Of a stretch of DNA of 64,000 nt, positions 1-11,300 are shown in pieces. The DNA lies in assembly GCA_032629725.1 (NCBI GenBank), contig JAFEVB010000010.1, positions 1,116,001 to 1,180,000 of the forward strand. The letters run 5' to 3'. The translations under genes and the position numbers were made by a program. Every line of letters starts with the position of its first letter. The stretch's first letter is position 1. The notes under the pieces are model-generated. The model saw only the letters and a program-made list of their open reading frames with translations, did not search any database and was not told the DNA's origin. Source of the stretch: Gremmenia infestans. Lineage: Eukaryota > Ascomycota > Leotiomycetes > Helotiales > Hamatocanthoscyphaceae.

Positions 1-1
1 A

Positions 2-136
2 GAGATGGCCGAAGCAGCCAAGAAAGCCGCCATGGCACAAGAGGCTGCTGCGAACGGCACCAAGGACGAGGAGATGACCGACGCGGAGCCGACTACGAAG
101 CCCGATGAGATTGTCGAGCCTGAGGAGTCGAAGTGA
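2..136 (+). CDS. C-terminal end of an unidentified protein (partial)
   Basis: Only the last 44 codons are in the window, in a frame open from base 2 to a TGA at 134-136. The tail is Ala/Lys-rich and then acidic, with an EEMTDAEP stretch and a final EIVEPEESK. Acidic 'MTDAEP' tails of this kind occur on several fungal proteasome and chaperone subunits, but this is too little to name the protein. The codon pattern and clean stop support a real CDS end. It is convergent with the CUE1-like gene. Confidence 0.6.
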   Translation, partial: EMAEAAKKAAMAQEAAANGTKDEEMTDAEPTTKPDEIVEPEESK

Positions 137-922
137 GGGGTATTTAAAGTTTATCTGGGGTAGAAGAGGTCATGAAACAATGGAGTCGATGGATGGATGG
201 TTAATTATACATGGAGAGAATCGATAGAAACGCCCGCTGGGGTCTTGCTCAGGATTCTAGTAGAGCGGTTTAGATCGATGTGGCATGATCCGACTGCATT
301 TTCTTCTTCCTGCGATTTGATCCATGCTAAGAAAGCTTCCAGTTTTTGGTGCGTTTATAGATGGCGATCATACAAGCAAAGGATAGAAATCAAAACTCGT
401 AAAATATAGACTCTCGTCTTTCCTATATTCTATAATGATTGTAATTCTACAGGTGACTATGTTATTGTAACATATCAACGGAAGAAAAACGTGAAACATA
501 ACACACCACTTACGGGAAATGGCTATAGACTAATTAAGAGTTGATTTAGATGGAAATAGCAGAAGTTCCGCCTAACTGCTCTTGCGCCCGATATAGGTGC
601 TTTCTTTGCCAGGTAGATAGATAGGCAAAGGAGGAAGCAAAGACTCAAAACGCAAATCCATTCAACCCCAACGCCTAGCATAGCAACCAAAAACATGCAG
701 TATGTAGAGAGGACTCCCGATCAATCATGCCATACCATACCGTACCGTAAAATGCCACACCGTACCGTACTGTGCTGTGCCGTGCCGTGCCATTTCCTAT
801 TATAGACATGCTATACAAGGGATATACAGTACATACACCACCTTCCCCCTCCTCCCGTCCTCCCTCCACCCCAAAGCAACAAACAATCAATCATTCAAAC
901 TCCCCAAACTCCCACTCCCTGC
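137..922. other. Convergent intergenic region
   Basis: This gap lies between the partial gene and the stop of the CUE1-like gene and should hold both 3' UTRs. It contains a degenerate CGTAC/CGTGC repeat at 730-791. The open frames here are short, partly built on that repeat, and show no family resemblance, so I call no gene. Confidence 0.6.
730..791. repeat. Degenerate CGTAC/CGTGC pentanucleotide repeat
   Basis: About a dozen imperfect 5-bp units (CATAC, CGTAC, CGTGC) run in tandem, drifting from CATAC to CGTGC across the tract. It looks like a decaying microsatellite in 3' flanking DNA. Confidence 0.75.
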
Positions 923-1692
923 CTATATACCCTGCTTCCCCAAACTCGCTTCCGCCGCAACCTTAGCCTCCATCTTCCTCCTCGCTGCTAGGATCATCTC
1001 TTCCCTCCTCCGTTGCAACAGCGCCTGTCTCTCGCCCTTATTCGCGCTCCACGACGAGTTCTGCATCTGCGGTTTCTTCTCTTCCTTTTCTCGCTCTGCT
1101 TCTTCTTCTTCTGCTGTTATTGGTGGATTGTTGATTTTGGAGCCGAGGTTGTAGCGCGTTATGAGGTCTGGTTGCAGGGGTCGCGCGGGTTTGAGGGTTG
1201 TGGTTGAGGTGGTGGAGGAGGTTGTTGAGGGGAGGGGTGGTTGGAACGATTGTGGAGGCTGGTGTTCATTAGCAAGTTTTCAAAAGCACAGTATAGTATA
1301 GATGTATCTAAGATTGATTCATGGAACAGAGTCACAAGTCATAACTCATAGACTTCTATTCCACTTCTTGAAACAGAAGGAGAAAGAACCCCCATAAAGG
1401 TACTTACAACTTCCAGCCCCCTCCCACTCAATATCCGCTCCGTCGTCGCCACCACATTCCCCCCGTTCCGCTGCAGATCCCACATGATATTCCGTCTCGA
1501 CACCTGCGGAAACATCTGCTGTATGCGCTCTACGTCCGCCTCCCGCGCCCGCACATTGTTCGCGGATGTTGAGCCACGGTTCCCGGTTGAAGGGCTGTTG
1601 CTGGAAAAGAAGAAGTATCGTATAGCGAGGCCGCCCAGGACGAGGATTAGGATTAGCTGCGGAAGGTTTATGGTTTGGTCCGAGGAAGACAT
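923..1692 (-). CDS. CUE1: CUE-domain ER membrane protein (Cue1-like)
   Basis: Two exons (1692-1408, 1258-923), 206 aa. In yeast, Cue1 anchors and activates the E2 Ubc7 at the ER membrane for ER-associated degradation. What is seen: a membrane segment at residues 9-28, then a CUE domain at about 50-92 with the MFP motif (M60-F61-P62) and an LQRNGGNV helix. After a low-complexity Pro/Thr linker comes a basic C-terminal helix (about 165-200) with REEMILAARRKME, the typical Ubc7-binding-type tail of fungal Cue1 proteins. The intron is 149 bp with a GTAAGT donor. The ATG at 1692 was chosen because the membrane segment follows directly; the frame stays open upstream to 1881 only through a leader repeat. 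Confidence in the family is high. Confidence 0.9.
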
Positions 1693-1702
1693 GGCGAATT
1701 GT

Positions 1703-1736
1703 GGTGAGGCGAGGCGAGGTGAGGTGAGGTGAGGTG
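1703..1736 (-). repeat. (CTCAC)n tract in the CUE1-like 5' leader
   Basis: On the mRNA sense strand, CTCAC units with some CTCGC variants end about 10 bases before the ATG. The same unit precedes the PTEN-like gene at 30029-30054. Confidence 0.8.
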
Positions 1737-1970
1737 GTTCGAAGAGAGGGAGGGATGGAAATGTTATAGAGTTCGGCCGCAGTGGACTTAGTTTTCGGGG
1801 CGCGGCAATAGATGTGAACCAAGCTGCGTGGCCGATGCTAGTTTTTGAAACAGGCGATTTCAAGCACCGTGAAGACAACAATGGTCATCGGATGGCCTGG
1901 GATACTGGGATATGAGAGGCGAGGGTGGTGGTTGCTTCTGTCACAAAGATACCCAAATGATAGTGAAACA

Positions 1971-1977
1971 TCACGTG
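1971..1977. promoter_or_regulatory. TCACGTG E-box upstream of CUE1-like gene
   Basis: A TCACGTG core lies 279 bp upstream of the CUE1-like start. Cbf1-type bHLH factors bind this core in fungi. That it functions here is inferred. Confidence 0.4.
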
Positions 1978-2309
1978 CAAATGTTTATTGATATGTAAGC
2001 TGGCAAGAACGTCACTTCTTTAAAAGTTAGGGAGCGAAATATCAGTTCTGAATTCCTCACCAGCTATGAAACACGACATTGTCGTTTTCAAAAAAATACC
2101 CTATAAATAGCCACTATGCAAACCTCGCCGGGTTGCAGAACGCCCACAGACCAAGTCCAGCTAATCCATTCGAGTTGTGCCACAGAGTGAGTAAACGCCA
2201 TCCGCTCTGTCGTTTTTAACCCGCAATCACAAGCATAAGTAGCGAGACAGCTATGGAAATATTCGAAACAAGGATGCTTGACGCATAGAACAGCTTGTAT
2301 TATTGGGAC

Positions 2310-4808
2310 CTATGTCAGAGGGCCTCTAACACCGTTATTAGGCAAATTCTCTAGGTCGTCGTAAACTAAAGTGAGTTCTCGCTATGAGCGTGATTAGCTG
2401 GAATTAAATAACCAAGCCAGACATCAAATACTCACACGTTCTCTGCTCCACTGCTTGATATCGAAGAAGATATAGTACCCCCGTTCCGTGCCATTGCCCA
2501 ACGTCTGGGGAACCATCATATCATCCTTGGTCAACCACTGCTGTAACTTCTTATGATAACGCCAATTCCGGTTGTGACTGAAGATTTCCTTTCTGTAAGC
2601 CCGTGTCAAAAAAATAGGGGGGCAACAATGCTTACAGCTCTTGAGCGGCCCTGACCTGGTCCTCATGCCCTGGATTGCTGTAGAACATGAATATCAAGGC
2701 TTCGTCGTTGAAGTTCTGGATTTTCGTGTCCACCTTAGCAACGTTCAGTACTCGATAGCACTCAGGTATGGAAAAGCGAGGAATAGTAGGTCTGCTAGGC
2801 TCATTGTCCCATAATGAGTATAATTGCGTGGAGAATGGTCTAATAAGTTAGTGAATTCAGAACGCAAACAAGCAAGCCATTAAATGAGCTAGCGACTTAC
2901 TCCGACGAGCTCAGATCAAATCCAAGATTCCCAATGTTGACACCACTGACAAGACCGGCATAGTCTGGGTAGTTATTCATCATGAATGAAAACCCTTTCA
3001 AGCCCCATTTGTCAATCTCGCCCATGTTTGCTAAAGGATCTAGCACTACAGGCCCAGAATCTTCGCCATTGCTTCGCGATGGCTCAGTACCTGAATCGAC
3101 CGTCTGCGACCGTGGGACGGCTCCATCAAGTTGATGCTGCGCGCCATCTGGCCGCGAAGCTCCTGCACTCATTGTAGGATGCGGCGCGCCTTCGTCGCGC
3201 AACATTAACGCGTCGTATCGGGCGTTTGAGAAGTTCTAGTGCTGTTAGTCGGATGTTTGATTGAATTAAAATTAATCCGGTCACACTCACGCTTGCCTCC
3301 TCTCCAACGCCACTCAAACCCAGGCGACCGCCTTCGATTGGAGATCGTGAACTTGATACACCTTTACCATAATTGTTAGTGAATTTCAAAGTTATTTGTT
3401 TCTCTACGAACGCTTACCTGATAAACTTCCCGGTGATGCAATACGGTTCCCTGGAGGAGCTCGACTACTTTCTGAAAGCGCGTTCAACAGACCGTTGGTC
3501 CGATTTGTTTGTGGAGGATTCGCAGAGCCAAACCCCACACCATTTGATTGCGCACCAAACCCGACGTTTTGCATCAAGCTAGAGTTTCGATCTTGGCCGA
3601 TGTCGCCATTTGCATTACGATTGAGAGGAGGGAATTCGTCAACGATGCTAGGTTGGGAGGACTGCCCAACAGCGTTTTGTGCTCCAAATCTAAACCCCCC
3701 TTGGCTGCTAGGTAATTGTGATGAGGAGTTGAAGAGATCGTCCTGTTGCTGCTGTGTTTGTTGTTGGGCATTTAATTGCTGCTGCGAAGATAGCGACGGC
3801 TGTTGCATACGCATGCTTCCGGTTGGTCCTAGATTTCGATTGCCAGAAGCAGCCCAAGTTGACTGGCTTGGTTGAGGTTGATTGTTAGATAATGAAGGAA
3901 ACTCACTGAGGTCAGTCAGTTTATATTCAGGCGTGGCTGAAAAGTTAAGTCGGGACAAAGCCGTTCTGAAGTTCGGATATGGGAGCAATTCGGTATGGTT
4001 TTCGGGGCAGGAAAGAACCGCCAATAAACTCACTTTATGTCCAGAGGAGTGGCTGGCTGCGACGAGCCACCGACAGTTTGCGCGAAGCTCGTTATGGGTC
4101 CGTTATTTGGTCGAGGGTTTCCTAAGCCTGTACTGCCCATCGGTACTCCACCACCAAACGCCCAACTTGCTCCATTGCTGGCTAAATTCGAAGTACTCCG
4201 TCAGCACATCTCACTATCCTGATCTGAAAGCCACTGAGGACCCATACCCATCTTTCCAGTTGGAGGTAGCCTGCCAGATACACTTCTGTTTTGCGGTATT
4301 TGTTGCTGGCTTGAATAGCCGTTTGGTATGCCGCGTAGGGATTGAGGTCCAACAGCTGTACGAATACAATATCCGGTCAGTATAAGATCTTCTAGAATAA
4401 ATGGGACTTTTGAACAAGGCGCAGAAAGTATAGACGACCCAAGCGCAACGGGGCCAGGTAAAAGCTGAGGATAATGTCCTGGGATGACAATCATATTTTT
4501 TCAGTGTTTGCCCTTCCATCTGCACGCCAGAGCCCTTTCCAAAGTACCCAAGAGACTTCTCAAATGCCAGATCGCGTGCTTTCACAGATATGTTGGTTTG
4601 GGTTGCTCGCACGCCGGAAGGGATATGGACCATCGCTAGAGTGGAGAACATCTCCGACCAGTGTACCACGGGTATATTGAGCGCAGAGGGAAAACCTGGT
4701 GCCATTTCGTTCATCTCAAAGCAAACAAGGCCATCGTTGTTGGCTCGCATTCGGCGGGGCAGACTGTGGGAACAAGAGAGCGTTGACATTCATACCTGGC
4801 CGGTTCAT
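2310..4808 (-). CDS. NOT2: CCR4-NOT complex subunit Not2
   Basis: Nine exons: 4808-4796, 4355-4248, 4181-4034, 3905-3418, 3361-3291, 3235-2901, 2839-2636, 2592-2436, 2381-2310; 531 aa. Not2 is a core scaffold of CCR4-NOT, acting in mRNA deadenylation and transcription. The C-terminal NOT box (about residues 340-525) is unmistakable: WGLKGFSFMMNNYPDY, then NEPSRPTIPRFSIPECY, NRNWRYHKKLQQWLTKD and ERGYYIFFD. The middle has an LDINEFPSL segment and a Gln-rich tract. The N-terminus is low complexity. All eight introns keep frame, and several carry CTGAC/CTAAC branch sites. The first coding exon is only 13 nt and the first intron is 440 bp, far longer than the others; exon 1 is the least certain part. 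Confidence 0.93.
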
Positions 4809-5756
4809 GGTTGTGTACTATTCTCCCTAGATCGCAGAAGTTCGCTGGAGGCTGTGGTCGAGATGTTATCCGCAGATTCGTGAAGTGAGGCTGTGATATC
4901 GAATTGTAGATGGTGATCTTAACTTGGTGGTTGCATGGGGAAAGCTGCAGTGCCTATTTGGCTCTAGTGATTGGCTTACTAAGCTACTGCAGAACTTCAC
5001 TTCCCTGCGCCTACCTCGAGCTCAAGTACTAGGCTAGGCCTATACTCACTTAGCTACCAAATATATTTCACTCAGTACTAATTACAGAACTAGCTTTCGA
5101 ACTGTATGAGGGGCAAGTTCTTTTTGTATGAAGGCCCTTATATAGTGACCACACTCTTAGAGTGCATAATGCAATGATGTCTTCCAACTTTATACTATAG
5201 CTCAGGGTAGTCCATACTCGAGTAAGGCTTCCCCAAGTTGAAATATCATATCAGTTCTATTTATTTCATTTCATTTCTATTGCTCTCTCTCTCTCATTGG
5301 CCTGCTTCTATGTGTCATTTCTCATTGGCATTGGCATCGGCTCCCAAATGAGATAGGTGCGTATAAGCTTCCGCCTTCAATCATATGGTGTGCAATATTA
5401 AGCCAAATAGCAATAGGTGCTCTTAGAGGCCATCCTCATACCTCATGCCGACTCGTGGAAGGAAGTTAGGTTGAGAACCTGCTTCTTCCACTGATTCTTT
5501 GAAATATCCCAAATTGTCCAGACCGATCCAGGCGCCAAACAAGGTGGACTTTTCCACGCCCACTACTTTTTGCCAGTTTCTCAGCTTCGACCTTGGCAGG
5601 CTACTACTTCCTATGTGTCGAACTTCTCCATCGCTAAAGCCGCCTCATACGATGGCCATATATTTAGCAAGCATCATCAAACGTTCCACCTTGTCCATTC
5701 AATTCGTGCTTCGCCTTGTTTCTGAAATCGGCTGCAAGTCTTGGCTGCGCGGGTCA
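4809..5756. other. NOT2 promoter and transcription-factor 3' flank
   Basis: No gene is supported. The region holds a (CT)n-rich patch near 5280-5300. The plus-strand frame at 5499-5879 overlaps the 3' end of the downstream gene and is a shadow. Confidence 0.55.
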
Positions 5757-8305
5757 TCACTTGTGGAGGTCGTAGGATCCACCGGTTTCAGTACGATAGC
5801 CATGTCCATAAATATCACCTTCCCCGGCCATTCCACCCATATTGCCAAAATCCTCCGACGCAACTGCCACGTTGTTTGAGCCCTCCTCCTTTTTGATGCC
5901 CGGAGGAACACTCGATTTGCTGTCGTCTATATTCAGGGATGCAAATATTGCTTTCATATCTCGCAGGTCCCCACTGAGAGTATCCTTCGCAGGTGTTGTA
6001 CGTTCTTCTACAAACTTCCTAATTGATCGTATTATTGGGGGATAATTCTCATCATTGGGGAGCCACCAATGCATGCAAGAGCTATCGTGATACAGATCTG
6101 CCATTTTTGTTCGGAAGGTAGATGGGTAGATGTAGCTACGCGATTCATTAGTTGGACACCTAGAGATAGAGGGTCACGAAATATCGTACCCATGCGATTC
6201 GATAAGTGCAAATTTTCGCCGCGCCCACATAGCATGATGATGGTCTTTGGGGAGGAACAGGCATGCAATCCCAAGACTTGCTTGACAAGCAATCACTGTT
6301 CCGGGCGGACTTCCAGGCCAGTTTTCGAGAGCTTCGAATAATTGGCACGTTTTATATACTATCTTTTGAAGTCCCTCGTCAGGTTCAGTCTTCAGTATCA
6401 GGGCCGTCTGATATTTAAGCATAACATCGATAGAGAAGCACTACAACGAATTAGTACTTCGATTCCTGTAAAGAGCAAGAGCCGAGAAAATGAAACGCGA
6501 TTGGGAGCCTTAACACAGCATATAGAGTAACAAAAAGGGGGCGGGTTACGTCAATCGTAGCGACGTTCATCACCCACAGTGGGCCACTATAGATGATACC
6601 TGGCAGATAGGGGTCAACGATGCTATTCGGATCTCGAGGTCGGGCTCCCGAAAAGTCTGTCACTAGAAAGCGTTTATCCTGGAGAGCAGGGTCCATTTTG
6701 GTCTTCCACTCTTGAATTCTCCTGCCAATCTCGGCATTCTGGCTCATGAACTGATCTATTGATAGTTCACCTTTCCCCATCCTCACAAGAAGTAAGGACA
6801 TATCAGTGGCGACGAGACGATGTTTTGCGATTGATGCTTCAATTTTCCATTTAAGGCGTGTTGGTTCGCTTTCAATCTGGCGCTGAAAAAACTCGTAGGT
6901 AGAAGAAAACCACTCCCTGGATAGAACAGTCTCGAATCCTCCCATAAGCCCAGCGAAGACGTCGAATCGCATGTACCATCCCAATATGATTCGCGGCATC
7001 TCGCTTTGCATCACAGTCTCTGGTGTGTATAATTGTGTGAGCAATTGAAAGGCGGCTTTTTGATGGCCAAGTAGATTAATCCAGTCACCAAGAAATTCCT
7101 GTTGGGCATTAGATTTGAGACAAGCCAGGAAGTCCTTCAATCACACCTCAATAGTAGCTAGTTGTAAGATGGCCAGTAGTGTTCCAATGCTGTGTCTTTC
7201 CCCCTTCTTCAACGATTTGAGAAGCAAGGATACTGCCTTATTATAGTACTGAAGAAAATCCTGGATCTTGCCTAGGGGATTATGCAGTGTTCGTTGAAAG
7301 GCCGAGAAACCTACAACTGCGTAGAGTAAAGCTTCATTTTCCAGCGCCACGTCCAGAAATTGGGTTTTCATGAAGTCCTCCGAGTCGTACTTGAGTGAGT
7401 AATGCAGGTGACTGATATTCTCACAGAAGTAGGCAAGATAGAACTGAATATCTGCAGGCAGATACGACCAGTCGGTTTTATCTGAAGCAGCAGAAGAGAA
7501 ACTTGGGGTTTTGAGTCGCCAGTCACTCAACACCTGAGGGGCATAACCCGTAGATCCTTCAGAGGGGGTAGGTGATGTTCCTTTGTCTTGCACTAAAGAT
7601 GGAGTCTCAGAGCTATGTCGAGTAGTGCTTTTCCTGTCATTCGAAGAATGGCCAGTACCTGATTTTTGGAATTCGATTGTGGATGTGCCTGATTGAAGAC
7701 ATTCATCCTCATCGGGTATGGCTTCTAGACGTTCTATTCCTCCATCTTCATCTTCATCGTCATCGGATGATGAATCAGGGCTTTCACGGTTTGCCGTCTG
7801 AGAGCGCTTGGACGAACCACTACTACGCGAAAATTTGCTCGACGTTGAAGGTTCTGGATAGACGCAATCTCGGCCACCTTTCCTACATCCTAAATGAAAA
7901 TTGATTAGTCTAAAGTTGATATTAAGCAAAATTCGGTACTCACTTTCACAAATCGGGTGGGCTTCATCACACTGGAATAGATAAGTCAATGAATATCAGT
8001 AGGGGAGGTCTACTGTAGTATACCTTCACCCGCCTACTCCTACAGGTATAACAACCAGAGCGCGTCCTGCGATGTTTTGTATGGTCAGTGCCTTGACTGG
8101 GCCTTTTTTTGTTCCGTGTGGGCTTTGGAACCTCCATTGTGGGGTCCTGAACGCCAAAAAGAAAGTTCAATTCCGTGTAAGAGCTCGCAGAGCTCAGCTG
8201 CTTGGGAGGTCGTAAGGCAGATTTCTCAGTGCCACCTTCGGAAGGAACCGCGGGGTGTGGTGAAGTGTCGATATTGTGTGCGGGGACTTGAGGATTGTAA
8301 TCCAT
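5757..8305 (-). CDS. Zn2Cys6 fungal transcription factor
   Basis: Six exons (8305-8024, 7971-7944, 7889-7147, 7098-6550, 6440-6190, 6135-5757), 743 aa. A binuclear zinc cluster has Cys at 85, 88, 95, 102, 105 and 112, in the order C-X2-C-X6-C-X6-C-X2-C-X6-C, preceded by basic KHRRTRSG. An acidic Ser/Asp/Glu linker follows, then a long middle-homology-type region with FLGDWINLLGHQKAA, RFDVFAGLMGGFETVLSREWF and SGARPRDPN, and a conserved C-terminal IIRSIRKFVEER. It should be a nuclear DNA-binding regulator. I recognise it as a conserved ascomycete C6 family but know no target or symbol. Introns bracket a 28-nt exon that encodes the middle of the zinc cluster. The frame is open to 8404; the ATG at 8305 is the likelier start. 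Confidence 0.9.
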
Positions 8306-11300
8306 GACGTTCCAGCCGCTGAAAAAGAAGAGACTCGCGGCAAATGATACTTCGAAGTAGTATCCAGAGATGCTCGGAGGTCGCAGTACCCTAGCAGCGC
8401 TCACGGCCTCCTACTAACCTCAAGTGAGTGCAATACGTTTGGCCGTTAGAGACCCAGATATGATTTCCAATTGTAGACGACACTAGAGCGACTAGAAGGT
8501 GGAGAGGCACACAAGAACGTTGACACTTGAGTCGAACCTTGCAAATTGAACCCTGCTCCGAGCCTCGTCAGTCGATAGACCGGCTCCTCTGGTCATCCAA
8601 ATTAAATAGCAGTAAACCCCCCGAGCGCGAGGAAATCAGGATGCTGCCGTGCCGTGATGATCTGAGAAGTAATCGAACCTTACTACGCTAAGATTGTACT
8701 CCGAAGATGCGCTTGGGCCTGACGGATCTGTATCCGGGGAACGTTTGCGGTACAAGTCCACAAATGCGGCCCGTGAAGCTACAGTATACTTCGTAGAACT
8801 TCTAATCACTCCGTACACCTTCCTTATGGGTGCCAATATAGTGGATAAGAACAGGGACGCCAGACTTCCTGCAAGATCCGGGGGCTTTTGTTGAAGGGCC
8901 GAGGAATTATGGAACGATCAGAAGGCGTGTTGGTGCTCATGAAGTTCTTCACTAGGTGGGATAATCTGATGGCAGGATTTGAGCAGCGTAAAGATTTTAA
9001 AGTGGGACAGTATGGTTATCCAATCCAAAGTGCTTTCGATCCTGTTAGGGCCAAGGTTACTCCATCATTCCACTCGTCAAGATATCGGATTGCAGCGCTG
9101 AGCTGCAAGCTTCTGCAAATATATGCCGCACGCAGAGGATATATAGCAACCTCAGATGAGCGCTGGGCTTTCTTCGAAGAAGTGGCATGTATCGTGTATG
9201 TAAGCCGAACGTCGATCAACAAGGGAAGAAACCAATGGTGGTGGTCGGACTTTCCTGTGGCGGCAATGGAGAGGGGTTGACCTAGAGATGAATTGCCCGA
9301 ATACCGGTCTTACAAACAGATGAAATCGATTGAGCTCACTTGGCAGGAGTGGCAGTTGGACCTTGACATCTGAAGATGCTGGAGAGATGTCGATGACAGA
9401 GGATAGAAGGGATGCTGACTAGGGTACATGCAAAGCCTGTACGGAGCGTACCATATACTTTTGACAGAAGACAGTCTGTGCAGAAAGCGGCAGATAGCAG
9501 GGAAAGGGTCGTGGCCAGGGTCAGAGTGCCAACATGATCAACACCCAAAATATCCTCAAACGACAAGTACCGTGCTTATAATTCGTATTTATAGGCAGGT
9601 TCTTACAAAACTACTGTAGGTTCGGAGACGAAGTGTTCACTCTATAACCAGCCAACGTTTCGCTTCAAGACAACATCAAGACACCAGATGGACTGGGCCG
9701 GGCTAACGAGACAATGTCTGACAGCTCGCCATGCATGCAGCATAAATGCGCCGTTCGATGCATGCTGGAGGAAAAACAAAATCAGCCCTCACTGCAGGTC
9801 CAGCCAATACGACTGGCTACCTAGATACCTTTGAATTCGTCGTGCTGCAGCAAAAAAATAGACTTTCACCTCAGGAGGGCAAAAACCAGTTAGAGGCGTT
9901 CCCAGAATGCAGGCTTGATCCAGACTTGCGGGGTTCATTATTCCATAGAATACGGAATATAGAAGTAAGCTTCTCCCGTACTGTACGAATCGCAGCACCC
10001 TGTTGGCGGGTTGGCTAGGGTCCCAGCGTGATCGACCTGGGGACAGGACAGGGACGGGTGGGTTGGCTGGATGCATTTTATGAAGTAAATTTACTCTGTA
10101 CAGACCAGACCGAGTGGACGGAGACATGAAAAGATCCAGATGAGGCATTCCTCGATATTAGCCAGGCCAGGCCCAAAATCAGCGATGACTTGAGTGCACC
10201 AAAAGCCGCAACAACTTTCGCCCCACAAGGCCGAGAATCATCCTGTATCTATTATTATTATTATTAAAGATGATATCCTAGCGGCTTCCGAGTCTCCACT
10301 TCGATTTGCAGGCAGGTCCGCGGCTGAAGGAGACACTGTATGCGCCGAAGATCAAGGGATTCGAGGGATCAATGCACAAATATACCTACTGTACCTACAC
10401 ACCGGCAGATAAGGCGAGCATTCGATATCTTTCCACTGGTGCAAGCTTGGAAGATGCCGATACTGCGCGCTGCGAGAGTTGAAGAAAGGGTCGGAGGACT
10501 ATCCTGATGCAGTAGAGAAGGACGACCATAGACAGTATAGGTGGGGGTTTAAGATCGATCTAGTGAAGGCGAGTACAGACAAACCTTAAATCTTGAAAGC
10601 ACCTATCCATGATCACCAATCCAGTATCCTTTCTGCCTAAACGTATCAACAGTACAGTACAGTGATGTTAGATTACAATTTACAATATCTGAATCTTGTG
10701 ATGGTGGCGGGTCCTTGCCAAAACCCAGGACTCCGGGTCGGAATCTTGTCGATCACTACCCCCTACAGATTAGCACGGCTCTTTTGACAAATATTTGGGT
10801 AGGGGGCCATATGGCCAGACTTCGAATGGTCTGTGAGGCTTTGTCAGCACAACACACCTGAGAATACGCTCCGTATGATTGATTCTATACTCCTGTTGCA
10901 TACAAGTCCTGGAGGAACAAAGGCTTCCACATCCGTATCGTATTTGGGCGTATATAAACTACTCGGATTTCTTCTCAAATGTTATAATTACGTCCATGGC
11001 GCCCTTTTCCCAGCAGCCTCGTAACCTTCCCCAGAATCCCCGGAACCTTGGCGACAGATTTTTAGAAGTCTATCACGATTCTATTACTCTGCAAGCTCAT
11101 GAATAGCACTGCAAATCCACGCTGTCCGGCTCCCGCACACAAGCTGTTGTTCCACAAGCTTTTGTCTTCCCAGATCTCCTCCAGTAAGCCTTCCGAATGA
11201 GCTAACTAGGTTTCACCAGACCATTATATGACATCAAAATGGTACTATAGCTTTGCAAACTGCAGCTACTCGAAATATTGCGCTTAGAGCCTGTCTTATT

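Larger units (their letters stand above)
1693..2309. promoter_or_regulatory. CUE1-like promoter and NOT2 3' flank
   Basis: No gene is visible. A (CTCAC)n leader repeat lies just before the CUE1-like start, and a TCACGTG E-box lies at 1971-1977. The right part should carry the NOT2 3' UTR. Confidence 0.55.

Noticed and set aside
8888..9280. 130-codon plus-strand ORF in the 6.3-kb gap
   Set aside because: I could not link it to any family or to flanking exons; too weak to call without transcript data.
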